Positions 35,674-46,271 of a stretch of 64,000 nucleotides of DNA are shown here, one piece after another. The notes below the pieces were generated by a model. The model saw only the letters and a list, made by a program, of their open reading frames with translations. It was not told where the DNA came from and did not search any database. A program made the translations under genes and the position numbers. Position 1 is the stretch's first letter. Each line of letters starts with the position of its first letter. Source of the stretch: Roseibium album (GTDB lineage: Bacteria; Pseudomonadota; Alphaproteobacteria; Rhizobiales; Stappiaceae); assembly GCA_001404055.1 (NCBI GenBank), contig CXTY01000034.1, forward strand, positions 62,001-126,000. The letters run 5' to 3'.

Positions 35674-36216
35674 AAAGAGCGTTTCGCACCCTGACAATCG
35701 ACCCGGTGAAACCACCTGAAATGATGCGAGGCTGTCCTTCACGCTTCCCGTTGAAGGAAAGTTTCACGGAACCAGCAACTTCAAATCGGTTTGTCAAAAA
35801 ACTTTTACAAAAATTTTTTCTTTTTATTTCAACGAGTTAAAGGCCAAAAATCACAGCCATAGGCAATTTTCCCATCCTTGCGGTTGTATTGAACCAGCTG
35901 TTTGTTAATGTCCCGCCACCAAATGGCTGATGGGCGCGCACCGATCTGCCAACGGGCTGAGCGACCGACTTGACTGTCTGCTCCCTGACTGCGGCCACCT
36001 TGTGCTGCACCCCGCGCGCCTCTTGCCGCATGGTCCGGCGACCGCCCTTTCCTTCGAAGGGGCTACTGCAAAACCAACATGTGCACCTCGCACGTTTCTG
36101 CCGGACCCTAAACAGAACAGTTCCGACTTACACCGCGCGATGATCGGGCGGTGCATGAGCGCGTGCGCGCAGCGGCTTGTCATGAGCCGCGTTGAGTGAA
36201 AAGGGAGAATGATACC
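35674..36216. other. Long intergenic region upstream of the betaine-synthase gene (no gene seen)
   Basis: No convincing coding sequence was found in these 543 bp; short frames on the minus strand lack family similarity. An A/T-rich run around 35795-35840 is followed by GC-rich sequence. The length and position ahead of an osmolyte-synthesis operon suit a regulated promoter, but no specific site was identified. AAGGGAG at 36200-36206 is the ribosome site of the next gene. Confidence 0.5.
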
Positions 36217-37911
36217 ATGCAGGCAGAACAGTTGGCCGCAAACGCAGAGTTACAACTGGACGAGCAGGCTTATGGTCAAGATCCGATTGCAGACCGGGAA
36301 ACCGATCTTTATCGCGGCGAATACATCATGTCCTTCGTGGAAAAGTGGGACGAGCTGATTGATTGGGATGCGCGCGCTGACAGCGAAGGCCAGTTTTTCA
36401 TGGACGTGCTGCGAGCTCGCGGCAAGGAAACGGTGTTGGACGTCGCAACAGGCACCGGATTTCACTCTGTCCGCCTCACCCGGTCAGGCTTCAACGTCAC
36501 GTCTGCCGACGGTTCTGCAGCAATGCTGGCAAAGGCGTTCGAGAACGGACGGAAACGCGGAATGATCCTGAAGACCGTGCAAGCGGACTGGCGCTGGCTC
36601 AACCGGGACATTCAGGGAAAATATGACGCCATCATCTGTCTAGGGAATTCCTTTACCCACCTTCATGATGAAAAAGACCGTCGCCGGGCGCTCGCCGAAT
36701 TCTATGCTGCCTTGAAGCATGACGGCATTCTAATCATCGATCAGCGCAATTATGATGCAATGCTCGACAACGAGGATTACTCCAACCAGCACAAATACTA
36801 TTATGCCGGCAAGAAGGTGAAGGCCGAGCCGGTTCATGTTGACGAGGGTCTGGCAAGGTTCAAATACAACTTTCCGGACGGTTCGGAATTCACGCTCAAC
36901 ATGAGCCCGATCCGCAAGAACTACATGCGTCAACTGCTCTCGGACGCGGGTTTTGAACGTGTGCGGACCTACGGCGACTTCCAGGAGACCTTCGCCGAAA
37001 GCGACCCGGACTTCTTCATTCATATTGCCGAAAAATCCAGCCTGCATCTCGTACGTTGGGGCGGTGCTCAGCTTGATGAAGGCAAGCAGGACATCCGCGA
37101 AGTAGCCGAGACCTACTATGACAGCGACGACGCCGACACCTTCTACAGCATCGTCTGGGGCGGTCAGGATCTTCACATTGGTCTTTACGACGACACCAGC
37201 AACATCAGGGAAGCCTCGGACCTGACCATCGACGAGATGATCAAGATGTTGCCGAACCTGGACAAAACAGCAAATGTTCTGGATATCGGTTCCGGCTATG
37301 GCGGGGCCATGCGCAAAGTCGTCAAGGCAACCGGCTGCGATGCGGTTTGCCTGAACATCTCCGACGTTCAGAACGACACCAACCGGCACCGAAATGTCCA
37401 ACAGGGCTTCAAGGACAAAATCCGCGTCGTCCACGGGGTATTTGAGGACATTCCGGAAAAGCCGGAAAGCGCTGACATCGTCTGGAGCCAGGATGCAATT
37501 CTGCACTCAGACCAGCGCGATCAGGTACTGAAGGAAGTGTATCGTGTTCTGAAACCGGGTGGCTATTTCATCTTCACCGACCCGATGCAGGCCGATGATG
37601 CCGACCCGGCCGCGCTCCAGGCTGTCTATGACCGCTTGCAACTCAACAGTCTCGGCTCCTTCCGCTTTTACAGAGAAGCCGCGGTGTCGGTTGGCTTTGA
37701 AATCACCGAACAGCGGGTCATGACCAACCAGTTGAGGAACCACTACAATCGCGTTCGCGAAGAGCTGCTTGCCAACTACGACCAACTGCGGTCCGAAGGG
37801 GCGTCGGCGGAGTATCTCGACAAGATGGCTCAAGGTCTCATGAATTGGGTTGATGCTGCGGATGCAGGGCAACTGGCCTGGGGCATTCAGCTGTTCCGGA
37901 AGCCCCAATAA
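36217..37911 (+). CDS. Fused glycine/sarcosine N-methyltransferase and dimethylglycine N-methyltransferase (betaine synthase)
   Basis: The protein has 564 residues from ATG 36217; the GTG at 36196 lies upstream of the AAGGGAG site. Two class I methyltransferase domains are visible. The first (about residues 45-270) has VLDVATGTGFHSVRL (about residue 73) and the glycine/sarcosine substrate region. The second (about residues 290-560) has VLDIGSGYGGAMRKVV (about residue 356) and DIVWSQDAILHSD. The combination is that of GSDMT, which methylates glycine three times with SAM to make glycine betaine, an osmolyte. metK directly downstream supplies SAM. A hairpin lies in between. Confidence 0.88.
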   Translation: MQAEQLAANAELQLDEQAYGQDPIADRETDLYRGEYIMSFVEKWDELIDWDARADSEGQFFMDVLRARGKETVLDVATGTGFHSVRLTRSGFNVTSADGSAAMLAKAFENGRKRGMILKTVQADWRWLNRDIQGKYDAIICLGNSFTHLHDEKDRRRALAEFYAALKHDGILIIDQRNYDAMLDNEDYSNQHKYYYAGKKVKAEPVHVDEGLARFKYNFPDGSEFTLNMSPIRKNYMRQLLSDAGFERVRTYGDFQETFAESDPDFFIHIAEKSSLHLVRWGGAQLDEGKQDIREVAETYYDSDDADTFYSIVWGGQDLHIGLYDDTSNIREASDLTIDEMIKMLPNLDKTANVLDIGSGYGGAMRKVVKATGCDAVCLNISDVQNDTNRHRNVQQGFKDKIRVVHGVFEDIPEKPESADIVWSQDAILHSDQRDQVLKEVYRVLKPGGYFIFTDPMQADDADPAALQAVYDRLQLNSLGSFRFYREAAVSVGFEITEQRVMTNQLRNHYNRVREELLANYDQLRSEGASAEYLDKMAQGLMNWVDAADAGQLAWGIQLFRKPQ

Positions 37912-37927
37912 TCCTTTCTTTCCTGGC

Positions 37928-37964
37928 ACCCTGCCCAGGCGGTGAAAATGATCCTGGGCAGGGT
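37928..37964 (+). promoter_or_regulatory. Hairpin between the betaine synthase and metK
   Basis: ACCCTGCCCAGG (37928-37939) pairs with CCTGGGCAGGGT (37953-37964) in a perfect 12-bp stem with a 13-nt loop. CGATTTTTCC follows. It has terminator features, but metK continues 28 bp later on the same strand, so it may be a partial terminator or mRNA-stability element that sets the ratio of the two products. Confidence 0.55.
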
Positions 37965-37992
37965 CGATTTTTCCAAAACCAAGGAGTGCGCA

Positions 37993-39180
<1,188 letters not shown>

Positions 39181-39190
39181 GCTCTCCTAC

Positions 39191-39231
39191 GTCCCCGCCG
39201 GCTCAGAACCCTATTCCGAGCCGGCGGGGAC
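39191..39231. terminator. Intrinsic terminator after metK
   Basis: GTCCCCGCCGGCTC (39191-39204) pairs with GAGCCGGCGGGGAC (39218-39231) in a perfect 14-bp stem with a 13-nt loop. A modest T run follows (GGGTTTCC). It lies between the convergent metK and SnoaL genes. Confidence 0.8.
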
Positions 39232-39259
39232 GGGTTTCCATCACACCACGGCACGGTCC

Positions 39260-39682
39260 CTAGGTGCCCACCCCATTACCGACCTGATTAATCCAGTTCT
39301 GCAGATTGTAATAGGTTGTGATGCGGGCGATCTTGCCGTCGCGGATTTCAAAGAAGCTGCCCACAGGCAACTTGTAGGTCTGTCCGTCTGCTTCGGGCAG
39401 GCCTTCATCGGTGCCGATGTAAGTACCGTGGACCACAAACTCCGCTGCCGCCCGTGTCCCCTCGTCATTGATGAACAGGACAATGTCAGTGAGGCGCTCC
39501 TTGTAGCAGCGCGTCATGTGCACGTTGAAAGACCAGAACTTATCCTTGCCGATCCTGCGTTCACCCTGATTGACGTCATGAACCAGATCGTCAGCAACCA
39601 GGCTCTCCATCTTTTTGGTGTCACCCGCATTGAAGGCTGCAAAATAGGTGTCGATCAGGAACCGGGATTGCTTGTTGGGCAT
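39260..39682 (-). CDS. SnoaL / ketosteroid-isomerase-like NTF2 family protein
   Basis: The protein has 140 residues from ATG 39682 (MPNKQSRFLIDTYF). The NTF2-like fold is indicated by FNAGDTKKMESLVADDLVHDVNQG and the C-terminal SFFEIRDGKIARITTYYNLQNWI, the ketosteroid-isomerase-related pattern. A longer frame to 39718 begins in non-conserved sequence. It is cytoplasmic with unknown substrate, convergent with metK. Confidence 0.83.
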   Translation of the reverse strand: MPNKQSRFLIDTYFAAFNAGDTKKMESLVADDLVHDVNQGERRIGKDKFWSFNVHMTRCYKERLTDIVLFINDEGTRAAAEFVVHGTYIGTDEGLPEADGQTYKLPVGSFFEIRDGKIARITTYYNLQNWINQVGNGVGT

Positions 39683-40081
39683 TGGACCTCTCGGAGGCTG
39701 AATTTCGTCTGACAGCAAGTGTGCCTTTTGCTCCGCCTGCGCGCAAGAAACTCTCTGGAATTGGGTTTACGAAGTCGCACTGGATCGACTCCAAATTTGT
39801 ATCGGTTGGTAGATCCAAAGGTCAGACAGCCAAAACACCAGCTGACCTCCTCTATCAAGGCATGGCAGTCCAGTTGTTCTGACCATTTTGGCGAACACGA
39901 TGTATCAGGAAGCCCATGAATTTTATCAAACAGCAAATGGCGTGTGGCTCACTGCTTCCGTTTCGCCAAAGCTCCTGACTGTCAAAAACGGGTGACAGGC
40001 AGCTTTAATAAAAAAACAATTTCCTTTTCTTATTTTCTCACCTACATATAAAAAGATAATTCTTTTTTTATTGAGGTTACG
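39683..40081. other. Intergenic region upstream of the MFS transporter (no gene seen)
   Basis: Nothing coding is convincing here. The last 80 bp (40000-40080) are strongly AT-rich, with TATAAA and several A/T runs, suitable for the promoter of the MFS gene at 40082. GAGG precedes its ATG. Confidence 0.5.
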
Positions 40082-41578
40082 ATGTCCCTGTCCGCCAGCC
40101 TTGATGCCGCCAGCATAACTAGCGCCGAAGATTCTTCTCTTTCTCTTTTCACGAAAGAACGCGCACCGGTCACTTTGGCTCTGGCGCTTGGCGTGGGGTC
40201 TCATGCGGTCAACCGTTTTGTCACCGTGGCGGTGTTACCTGACATCATTCGCGATCTTGGTGGTCAGGACCAGGCATTCTGGTTGTTCGCCGCATTTGAG
40301 ATGGCAGCCATCCTTTCCGGATTTCTAACTGGCGCCGCCAAAATGAGATATGGCGCAAAAGCGCCCTTTCTCATCGCGACCCTGGTACTCGCCGCGGGAT
40401 CCGTCATCGCAGGCTTCAGCCCCGTCTTCTGGGGATTGATTGTCGGCAAGACGCTGCAAGGCTTCGGCGAAGGCGTTGTTATCGCGATCTGTTACGCCCT
40501 CATCCCCGATGTTTATCCCCGAAGGGTGGCCGCCCGGGTTTTTGCCGTTCTTTCCGGCATCTGGGCAATTGCCGCCGCCGTCGGACCGGTTTCGGCCGGA
40601 CTGATGACAGACCTCTGGTCCTGGCGCGCGGCGTTTCTGGTCAATATTCCGCTGACCATACTGCTTGGCACACTTATTTTTGTTTCCATTCCAGGGTGGT
40701 CTACGTCAAGACACCAACAGGACCAGAGACAAAAGGAACGTAAAAAGCACAGCCTCTTCACAAGACTGACCTTACTCATTCTGTGCGTCCTCTGCCTGAC
40801 GGCAATCGGCGAAGTCCGCGAACCCTTGATGCTTTTTGTGACCATTGGAGCAGGCTTGTTCACCGCAGTGCTGTTCCTGAAAGCTGACCGATCGGGTGGT
40901 GCTAGACTGCTCCCGCTGGAAGCCTTCCGGCCGCAAACATTGATCGGGCTTGGCACGTGGATTGTCCTGATGATCTCGGTCACAGCTGCAGTGCGTGCGA
41001 TCTTCGTCGCCACCTTTGGACAGGTTCTGTGGGGTCTCAGCGTCACGGAAGCGAGCTATGTGGCCGCGTTGCTCGCTATGTCCTGGACGGTCTTTGCCTG
41101 GATTTCGGCAAGAGCCAAAAATCGGACGGCAGAGATGGTCTTCATGATCAGCGGCCCGATCCTGATCGTTCTCGGCCTTGCCCTTGCCGGACTTGCCGTC
41201 GACACCAAATCCTTGTGGCTGTTCATGACAGCCTCCATCGTCAACGGAGCTGGGCACGGTGTCAGCAGCCAAATCATGACGCGGTCACTGATGTATGGCA
41301 GCAAGGAAAGCGAGCGCGATTTGGTGTCCGCTATGCTGCCGTCTCTGTCATCCGCCGGCGCTGCCGTCGGCGGCGGTCTGACCGGCCTTCTGGCCATTCA
41401 GATCGGCCTGATTTCACCGGCAAATGACGGACTGGTCACTTATCAGGCGATCGAAAACGCTGGCGCAATCCTGTTCTACATCATGGCGGCGATTACGCTG
41501 ATCCCCGCTGCCGCGATGTTCGTCTTGCGAACACGGATCTTGCGGCAGGAAGGGGTCATCCTGACACGAACCCCGTAA
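40082..41578 (+). CDS. MFS transporter (intact copy of the duplicated unit)
   Basis: The 498-residue protein has about 14 helices and the MFS blocks GKTLQGFGEGVVIAICYALIPDVYPRRVAARVFAV and TGLLAIQIGLISP. It resembles the DHA2-type protein at 14017. A polar 25-residue N-terminal tail precedes the first helix. A degenerate 3' copy of this gene is found at 46690-46871, so a paralogue once lay next to the sulfatase. The substrate is unknown. Confidence 0.88.
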   Translation: MSLSASLDAASITSAEDSSLSLFTKERAPVTLALALGVGSHAVNRFVTVAVLPDIIRDLGGQDQAFWLFAAFEMAAILSGFLTGAAKMRYGAKAPFLIATLVLAAGSVIAGFSPVFWGLIVGKTLQGFGEGVVIAICYALIPDVYPRRVAARVFAVLSGIWAIAAAVGPVSAGLMTDLWSWRAAFLVNIPLTILLGTLIFVSIPGWSTSRHQQDQRQKERKKHSLFTRLTLLILCVLCLTAIGEVREPLMLFVTIGAGLFTAVLFLKADRSGGARLLPLEAFRPQTLIGLGTWIVLMISVTAAVRAIFVATFGQVLWGLSVTEASYVAALLAMSWTVFAWISARAKNRTAEMVFMISGPILIVLGLALAGLAVDTKSLWLFMTASIVNGAGHGVSSQIMTRSLMYGSKESERDLVSAMLPSLSSAGAAVGGGLTGLLAIQIGLISPANDGLVTYQAIENAGAILFYIMAAITLIPAAAMFVLRTRILRQEGVILTRTP

Positions 41579-41604
41579 CAGCATGGATAAACGCGAATTT
41601 GCGT

Positions 41605-42372
41605 TTATCCCGGCGTGCGCTCGGCCCAGCCTGCGAAGATCTTCTCAAGACCGACGACAATGTAGTAGAGCACGATGCCGAGCAGTGCCAAGGCGATCAG
41701 GACTGCAAACATCAGTGGGTAGTCCGAATTCGTCTTGCCGCTGTCGAACAAGGCCCCCAGTCCCCGTCCGTGCGGGCTGACAATCTCCATCAGGTTGGTC
41801 CCGATAAAGGCGAGGGTCACCGAAACCTTCAGCGCACCAAAAAACTCCGGCAGCGTTTTTGGCAGGGCGATCTTCCAGAAGATCGTTGTCTGTGACGCTC
41901 CGAGCGACCTCAGTATGTCCCGATATTCCGGCTCCAGAGTTGATAGCCCTATGGAAACGGAAACAGCGATGGGGAAAAAGGAGATCATGAAGGCGATCAG
42001 TATGGTGTTGAAATCATGTGCGCCGACAAACATCAGCGCAACGATTGGCACCACCGTCGCCTTTGGAATTGCATTGAACCCGACCAGCAGCGGATAGAGC
42101 GCTTCGCGCATGGTGCGCGAGAAACCCATGACCATGCCAAAAGCCGTCCCCACCACGACGGCCAGAAAAAGCCCGACAATTGTACGCCACAAGGTCTGCC
42201 ATCCCATCACCAGGAAGAGCTCCCAATAGCGCACATAGGCAGGCCACAGGTCACTCGGCGAGGCCATCTTGTAGTTGGGCCATCCATTTACCCAGACCAG
42301 CGCTTCCCACAAAAGCAGAAACACAAGCATCGCCACAAGCGGCACTAGGAAATTGCGCAGACGCCCGGTCAT
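41605..42372 (-). CDS. ABC transporter permease (NitT/TauT type)
   Basis: The 255-residue protein has about six helices and the conserved permease loop EPEYRDILRSLGASQTTIFWKIALPKTLPEFFGAL (EAA motif). It forms an import channel with the ATPase immediately upstream (4-bp overlap) and the binding protein encoded at 43204-44214. The family imports nitrate, sulfonates, thiamine precursors and similar compounds. Confidence 0.9.
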   Translation of the reverse strand: MTGRLRNFLVPLVAMLVFLLLWEALVWVNGWPNYKMASPSDLWPAYVRYWELFLVMGWQTLWRTIVGLFLAVVVGTAFGMVMGFSRTMREALYPLLVGFNAIPKATVVPIVALMFVGAHDFNTILIAFMISFFPIAVSVSIGLSTLEPEYRDILRSLGASQTTIFWKIALPKTLPEFFGALKVSVTLAFIGTNLMEIVSPHGRGLGALFDSGKTNSDYPLMFAVLIALALLGIVLYYIVVGLEKIFAGWAERTPG

Positions 42373-43163
42373 GACGCCACCTCATTGGGAACACGACCCT
42401 GAGCGATTTCGATCTGGTGTCGCAGAATTGTCAGGCGCTCCGACGCTTCGGCGGTGTAGAGGTCTTCACGACTGGCCTTGGCTGAACGCGCGATGTTCAT
42501 GACATACTGCGTTCGAGCAGGACGCCCGGACAACACCACGACCTGGTCCCCCAGAAAAATTGCCTCACGCAGATCATGGGTGATGAGGACACCGGTAAAG
42601 GGCTCCTTTTCCTTCAGATCATGCATCGTTTGCCAGAGATCTTCCCGCGTGAATGCGTCCAGGGCACCGAAAGGTTCATCCAGGACAAGAACCTCCGGCT
42701 GGTGGACCAGCGCCCGGCAGAGAGAGGCGCGCTGGCGCATGCCGCCAGACAATTCCGACGGGCGCTTGTCCTCGAACCCCTCCAGACCGACCAGAGAGAG
42801 AAGATGGCGCGCGCGCTCAACGGCGGCCTTGCCCTTTAATCCATTCGGGACGATTTCGAGCGGCAGCATGACATTCTTCAAGATTGATCGCCATTCGAGC
42901 AGAACCGGATTTTGAAAAGCCATGCCTACGGTTGAACGCGGACCACGGACTTGTTCGCCATGCAGCCAGACCTCGCCCTCGTCGGGACGCATCAGTCCGG
43001 CAATCAATCGCGTCAGTGTCGACTTCCCGCAGCCCGATGGCCCCACCACCGCGCAAAATCCACCTTCTTCGATCGAGACTTCAAGTCCATTCAAAACGGG
43101 TAGTGGGCCAGCCGTTGTCGCATAGGCATGGCGCACACCCTTGATATCAATCAGTGCTGTCAT
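42369..43163 (-). CDS. ABC transporter ATP-binding protein (NitT/TauT type)
   Basis: The 264-residue protein has Walker A GPSGCGKSTL (about residues 41-50), the signature LSGGMRQR, Walker B VLVLDEPFGALDA and the H-loop TGVLITHDLREA. It powers the permease, with which it overlaps by 4 bp. The operon order is binding protein, ATPase, permease, all on the minus strand. Confidence 0.93.
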   Translation of the reverse strand: MTALIDIKGVRHAYATTAGPLPVLNGLEVSIEEGGFCAVVGPSGCGKSTLTRLIAGLMRPDEGEVWLHGEQVRGPRSTVGMAFQNPVLLEWRSILKNVMLPLEIVPNGLKGKAAVERARHLLSLVGLEGFEDKRPSELSGGMRQRASLCRALVHQPEVLVLDEPFGALDAFTREDLWQTMHDLKEKEPFTGVLITHDLREAIFLGDQVVVLSGRPARTQYVMNIARSAKASREDLYTAEASERLTILRHQIEIAQGRVPNEVAS

Positions 43164-43203
43164 AAGACCCTTGAGTGTGGGGGCGAAGCACCCCCACGCG
43201 CTG

Positions 43204-44214
43204 TTATTTCAGGGAGAACCCACCTTCAGGCAGGTACGCATCAGTGTAGTAGAGGCTGGCGTCCGGCGCGTTCTGGAAGGTGTAGACCGTACCGATTTGC
43301 TCGATCGCGCTGGCCATACGCTCCGGATCGACAGTTCCCATGCCGTTTGCGGTCGTATAATCCGTCAGGACATTGGCATCGATTGCAAGTTGCAGACGGC
43401 GCTGCTCGAGAGCTGCATCCGCTGCCGGATTGCGCTCAACGAGGGACGGAATGACGGCAGCAGGATCAGCGATTGCGTCTTTCCAGCCCATGGCAACTGC
43501 TTCAAGAAACCCCTTCACGACGTCCGGGTTCTTGCTGGCGTAGTCCGTGTTGATGATCACCGCATTGCCGTAGAGATCAAGTCCGTGATCGGCCATCAAA
43601 ATGGTTGAGATATCCTCTTCCGGCACGCCCAGACGAACAAGGTTCAGATAGGAACTGAACGAAAACCCGGTTATGGACGACACGTTGCCTTCAGCCAGCA
43701 TCGGCTCGCGCGTCGGGAACCCGACAGGCTCGACCTTGATATCATCCATATTGATGCCGTTTTCCGCCGCAAAAATCGGGAACTGCGCCCAGGCACCATC
43801 CGGAGGCGGAGCACCCAGGACTTTGCCAGCGAGATCCCCCGGCCCTTCGACACCCAGAGACTTCCTGCCGATGACTGCAAAAGGAGGCTTGTCGTAGACC
43901 ATCATCGCCGCAATGACGGGTGCACCGGGGTTCTGGTCAAGAAACTTGATCAAGCTGTTGATGTCCGCAAAGCCGACAGGAAATGCGCCCGTCGCCACTT
44001 TCGGAATGGCATCCAGGGAACCCGAGCCAGCAGTAATTTCGACATCCAGGCCCTTTTTGTCAAAGTGACCATTGTCGATGGCGGCAAAATAGGGAGCGGA
44101 CGGACCTTCGAACTTCCAGTCCAGAGCAAAAGGCACAGCGGTCTTGTCGCTCGCTGCCGCGGCTGTTGTTCCGAACGCCACAAGGGCGGCGGCTGCGATC
44201 TTTTTGTAAAACAT
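43204..44214 (-). CDS. ABC transporter substrate-binding protein (NMT1/ThiY-like family)
   Basis: The protein has 336 residues from ATG 44214, preceded by TGGAGAAA. The signal peptide is MFYKKIAAAALVAFGTTAAAA. The mature part has FALDWKFEGPSAPYFAAIDNGHFDKKGLDVEI, as in NMT1/SsuA-type proteins, with GSGSLDAIPKVATGAFPVGFADINSLI after it. A longer frame to 44325 was rejected. A pyrimidine precursor, sulfonate or similar substrate is possible; no TPP-riboswitch motif was noticed upstream. Confidence 0.87.
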   Translation of the reverse strand: MFYKKIAAAALVAFGTTAAAASDKTAVPFALDWKFEGPSAPYFAAIDNGHFDKKGLDVEITAGSGSLDAIPKVATGAFPVGFADINSLIKFLDQNPGAPVIAAMMVYDKPPFAVIGRKSLGVEGPGDLAGKVLGAPPPDGAWAQFPIFAAENGINMDDIKVEPVGFPTREPMLAEGNVSSITGFSFSSYLNLVRLGVPEEDISTILMADHGLDLYGNAVIINTDYASKNPDVVKGFLEAVAMGWKDAIADPAAVIPSLVERNPAADAALEQRRLQLAIDANVLTDYTTANGMGTVDPERMASAIEQIGTVYTFQNAPDASLYYTDAYLPEGGFSLK

Positions 44215-44449
44215 GAATTTCTCCAGAGACTTCTTCGGCACAAGCCAAGCGCAACACCAAACTGGCGACGCGCGTTCATGACAGTTCGTGAGAGAGAAAT
44301 CTAAATATGCAATTTTTTTTATCAAGACTATTTTTTAGGCAAGTTCGTAAAGTGCATGCTCCAAAAACAGGCTCAAAAACCGAATCCGGAACGCCCAATC
44401 CCGAACTGATAGATTTGAAATTCCGCGGGAAGTTATCAGGTTCGACAGC

Positions 44450-45670
44450 TCAATAAACGGATTTCCTGACCTTCTCGAGGGCGTTTACCGCCTCGCCTAC
44501 ATCTCCTGTTTCCAGGAACCGGGTGAAGATCTTTACAGCTTCATCCGCCATTGGCTTTGGCGTATCGCGGTCAAAGAACTGAGACACGCCTTCTGCGGAC
44601 TGCAGCAACTTCGCCCCCTGACCAATAAACGGATCGTCGCCAATCAAGGCATGTCTGTTTGTCGAAATGGTTCCCATGGTATTGTTCAGTTTTTCCTGAA
44701 CGTCCGCCCGCGCAATAAAGTCAAGAAACTTCAATGCGGCTTTCTTGTTTCTGCTTTTCTTTGCAATAAGGAACAAGTCGGTCGGCGCTTCTTCGGCAGA
44801 GGGAACGTCGTTTATTTCCGGAAAAGGAAAGAAACCGAAATCATCGACGAACTGGGGCGAGATTTCGTTTGTCACAAAATTTCCGAAAAGCCCCGTGCCT
44901 GCCATGCCACGGTAAATGTAAGGAAGCGGTTCGCTCCACGTCATTGCCCGATGCGTCTCAGTATCGATAAAACAGTCGTTTTCCAGAAGCTGCTTCCAGT
45001 GTTCGAATACGGCCTGCACCCTGGCATCTGTGTATGGAACCATTCCACGGGTCAGCTTCCGGTGAAATTCCAGTCCGTTGATACGAAGATCCAGGTAGTC
45101 GAACCAGGCTGCCGACGGCCAGTTGTATCTGGTTCCGATCACGATCGGCGCCATGTCCTCGGACTTCATTACCGAACACATCGCCAGAAGATCATCCCAA
45201 TCTGCTGGTGGTGAGATACCCAGCTTTTCAAAGACACTCTTCCTGAAATAGAAGCCCCAGTGATAGTAGCTGAAGGGAATTGCGTATACGTCGCCATCAA
45301 GGGCAACGGTACCCTTGATGCCTGGGGTGTAGGAGTGATCAAAATCCCGATCATTCCAAAATTCAGTGATCGGCTCGACCCAACCCTTTCTCACATATTG
45401 AAAGAGCCGCTCCCCACCTTGCCAGTAAACAACGTCTGGAGTGCCGTCCCCAAGGAACCAGTTCTCCAGGGCATCCTTGTAGTCCGCGTCGTGTTTGACG
45501 TTCCAGACAATCCTTGTTCCTGTTTCTTTCTGGAACAATTCACCAATCATGAGGTAGGCGGTCCGGGCTTCACCCCCACCAATCAGCGAAACACTTAAAG
45601 TCTTGGCAATAGCGAGCGGGCAGCTGAATTGAAGCAGAACAAGAAAAAGGAATACAGATTTCAACTTCAC
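44450..45670 (-). CDS. Orphan family-1 extracellular solute-binding protein
   Basis: The protein has 406 residues from a GTG at 45670, which follows AAGGGGGG; the frame to 45712 has no good ribosome site. A lipoprotein-free signal peptide VKLKSVFLFLVLLQFSCPLAIA is followed by KTLSVSLIGGGEART. The family-1 (sugar-type) fold shows in GTPDVVYWQGGERLFQYVRKGW and the C-terminal half (DLFLIAKKSRNKKAALKFLDFIARAD). No sugar ABC permeases are near. It is between the NitT/TauT operon and the duplication remnants. Confidence 0.83.
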   Translation of the reverse strand: MKLKSVFLFLVLLQFSCPLAIAKTLSVSLIGGGEARTAYLMIGELFQKETGTRIVWNVKHDADYKDALENWFLGDGTPDVVYWQGGERLFQYVRKGWVEPITEFWNDRDFDHSYTPGIKGTVALDGDVYAIPFSYYHWGFYFRKSVFEKLGISPPADWDDLLAMCSVMKSEDMAPIVIGTRYNWPSAAWFDYLDLRINGLEFHRKLTRGMVPYTDARVQAVFEHWKQLLENDCFIDTETHRAMTWSEPLPYIYRGMAGTGLFGNFVTNEISPQFVDDFGFFPFPEINDVPSAEEAPTDLFLIAKKSRNKKAALKFLDFIARADVQEKLNNTMGTISTNRHALIGDDPFIGQGAKLLQSAEGVSQFFDRDTPKPMADEAVKIFTRFLETGDVGEAVNALEKVRKSVY

Positions 45671-46017
45671 GAGCTGCCCCCCTTGCAAAAACGCGGCATC
45701 AGGAGAGTACAATAAGAAACCTTATTCCCATATCGATCAAGCCATCTAACGAATAACTTGCAAAACTTATTAACAGGATCAATTTGAACCTAGTATATTT
45801 TGACAGGGGAGCTTGTAATTATCGCCAAACCAATAAATTCTTAAGTAAAATAGCGAACCGAAATCACGACGCTCAGGCAAATGTCAACGGTTGAACCGAG
45901 ACAACTTATGCATCAATAACAAGCTTGATGATCAATCATGCAGCCAGACCATCTGACCGTGGCAAGCGTCTCAAAGGCCTTTGCGCCATGGTCAGTTCCA
46001 GTTCAGAACCAGGTCAA
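45671..46017. other. Intergenic region before the duplication remnants
   Basis: This 347-bp, AT-rich stretch has no convincing gene. Downstream of about 46018 it becomes clearly homologous to the sulfatase at 47007-48809. Confidence 0.45.
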
Positions 46018-46153
46018 CCCGCGCTAGACTTACGGAAATCTGCGGACGTCACGAGAACGGCCCACCATGATGCACTTGGTGGTGCACATCATCGCCAAGG
46101 AAGTCCGTTTCAATGACGACAGGTTCTTCCCTGAGGGGCTGCGTAAAGGATAG
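46018..46153 (+). pseudogene. Remnant of a sulfatase gene (two segments fused by a deletion)
   Basis: 46020-46089 matches 48074-48143 of the intact sulfatase (remnant ALDLRKSADVTRTAHHDALGGAHH, intact ALDLWKSTVVMRTADHGELGGSHG). 46086-46153 matches the last 68 bp including the stop (remnant IIAKEVRFNDDRFFPEGLRKG). About 600 bp is missing between these segments, and the reading frame changes at the junction, so it cannot encode a sulfatase. Non-coding similarity continues to the methyltransferase remnant. Confidence 0.85.
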
Positions 46154-46271
46154 CTGCAACACCAGGCATTTGGGCGCGCCGTAGAGCGGCTATCAGTCCC
46201 GCAATTCACACCAGTGTTTGCTTAACCGTCGCAAGGATTGCGACGCTTTGCAGTTGGCTACCTGAAGCAAT

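Noticed and set aside
37928..37964. SAM-II or SAH riboswitch before metK
   Set aside because: A simple perfect hairpin is present, but no conserved riboswitch core or pseudoknot could be recognised.
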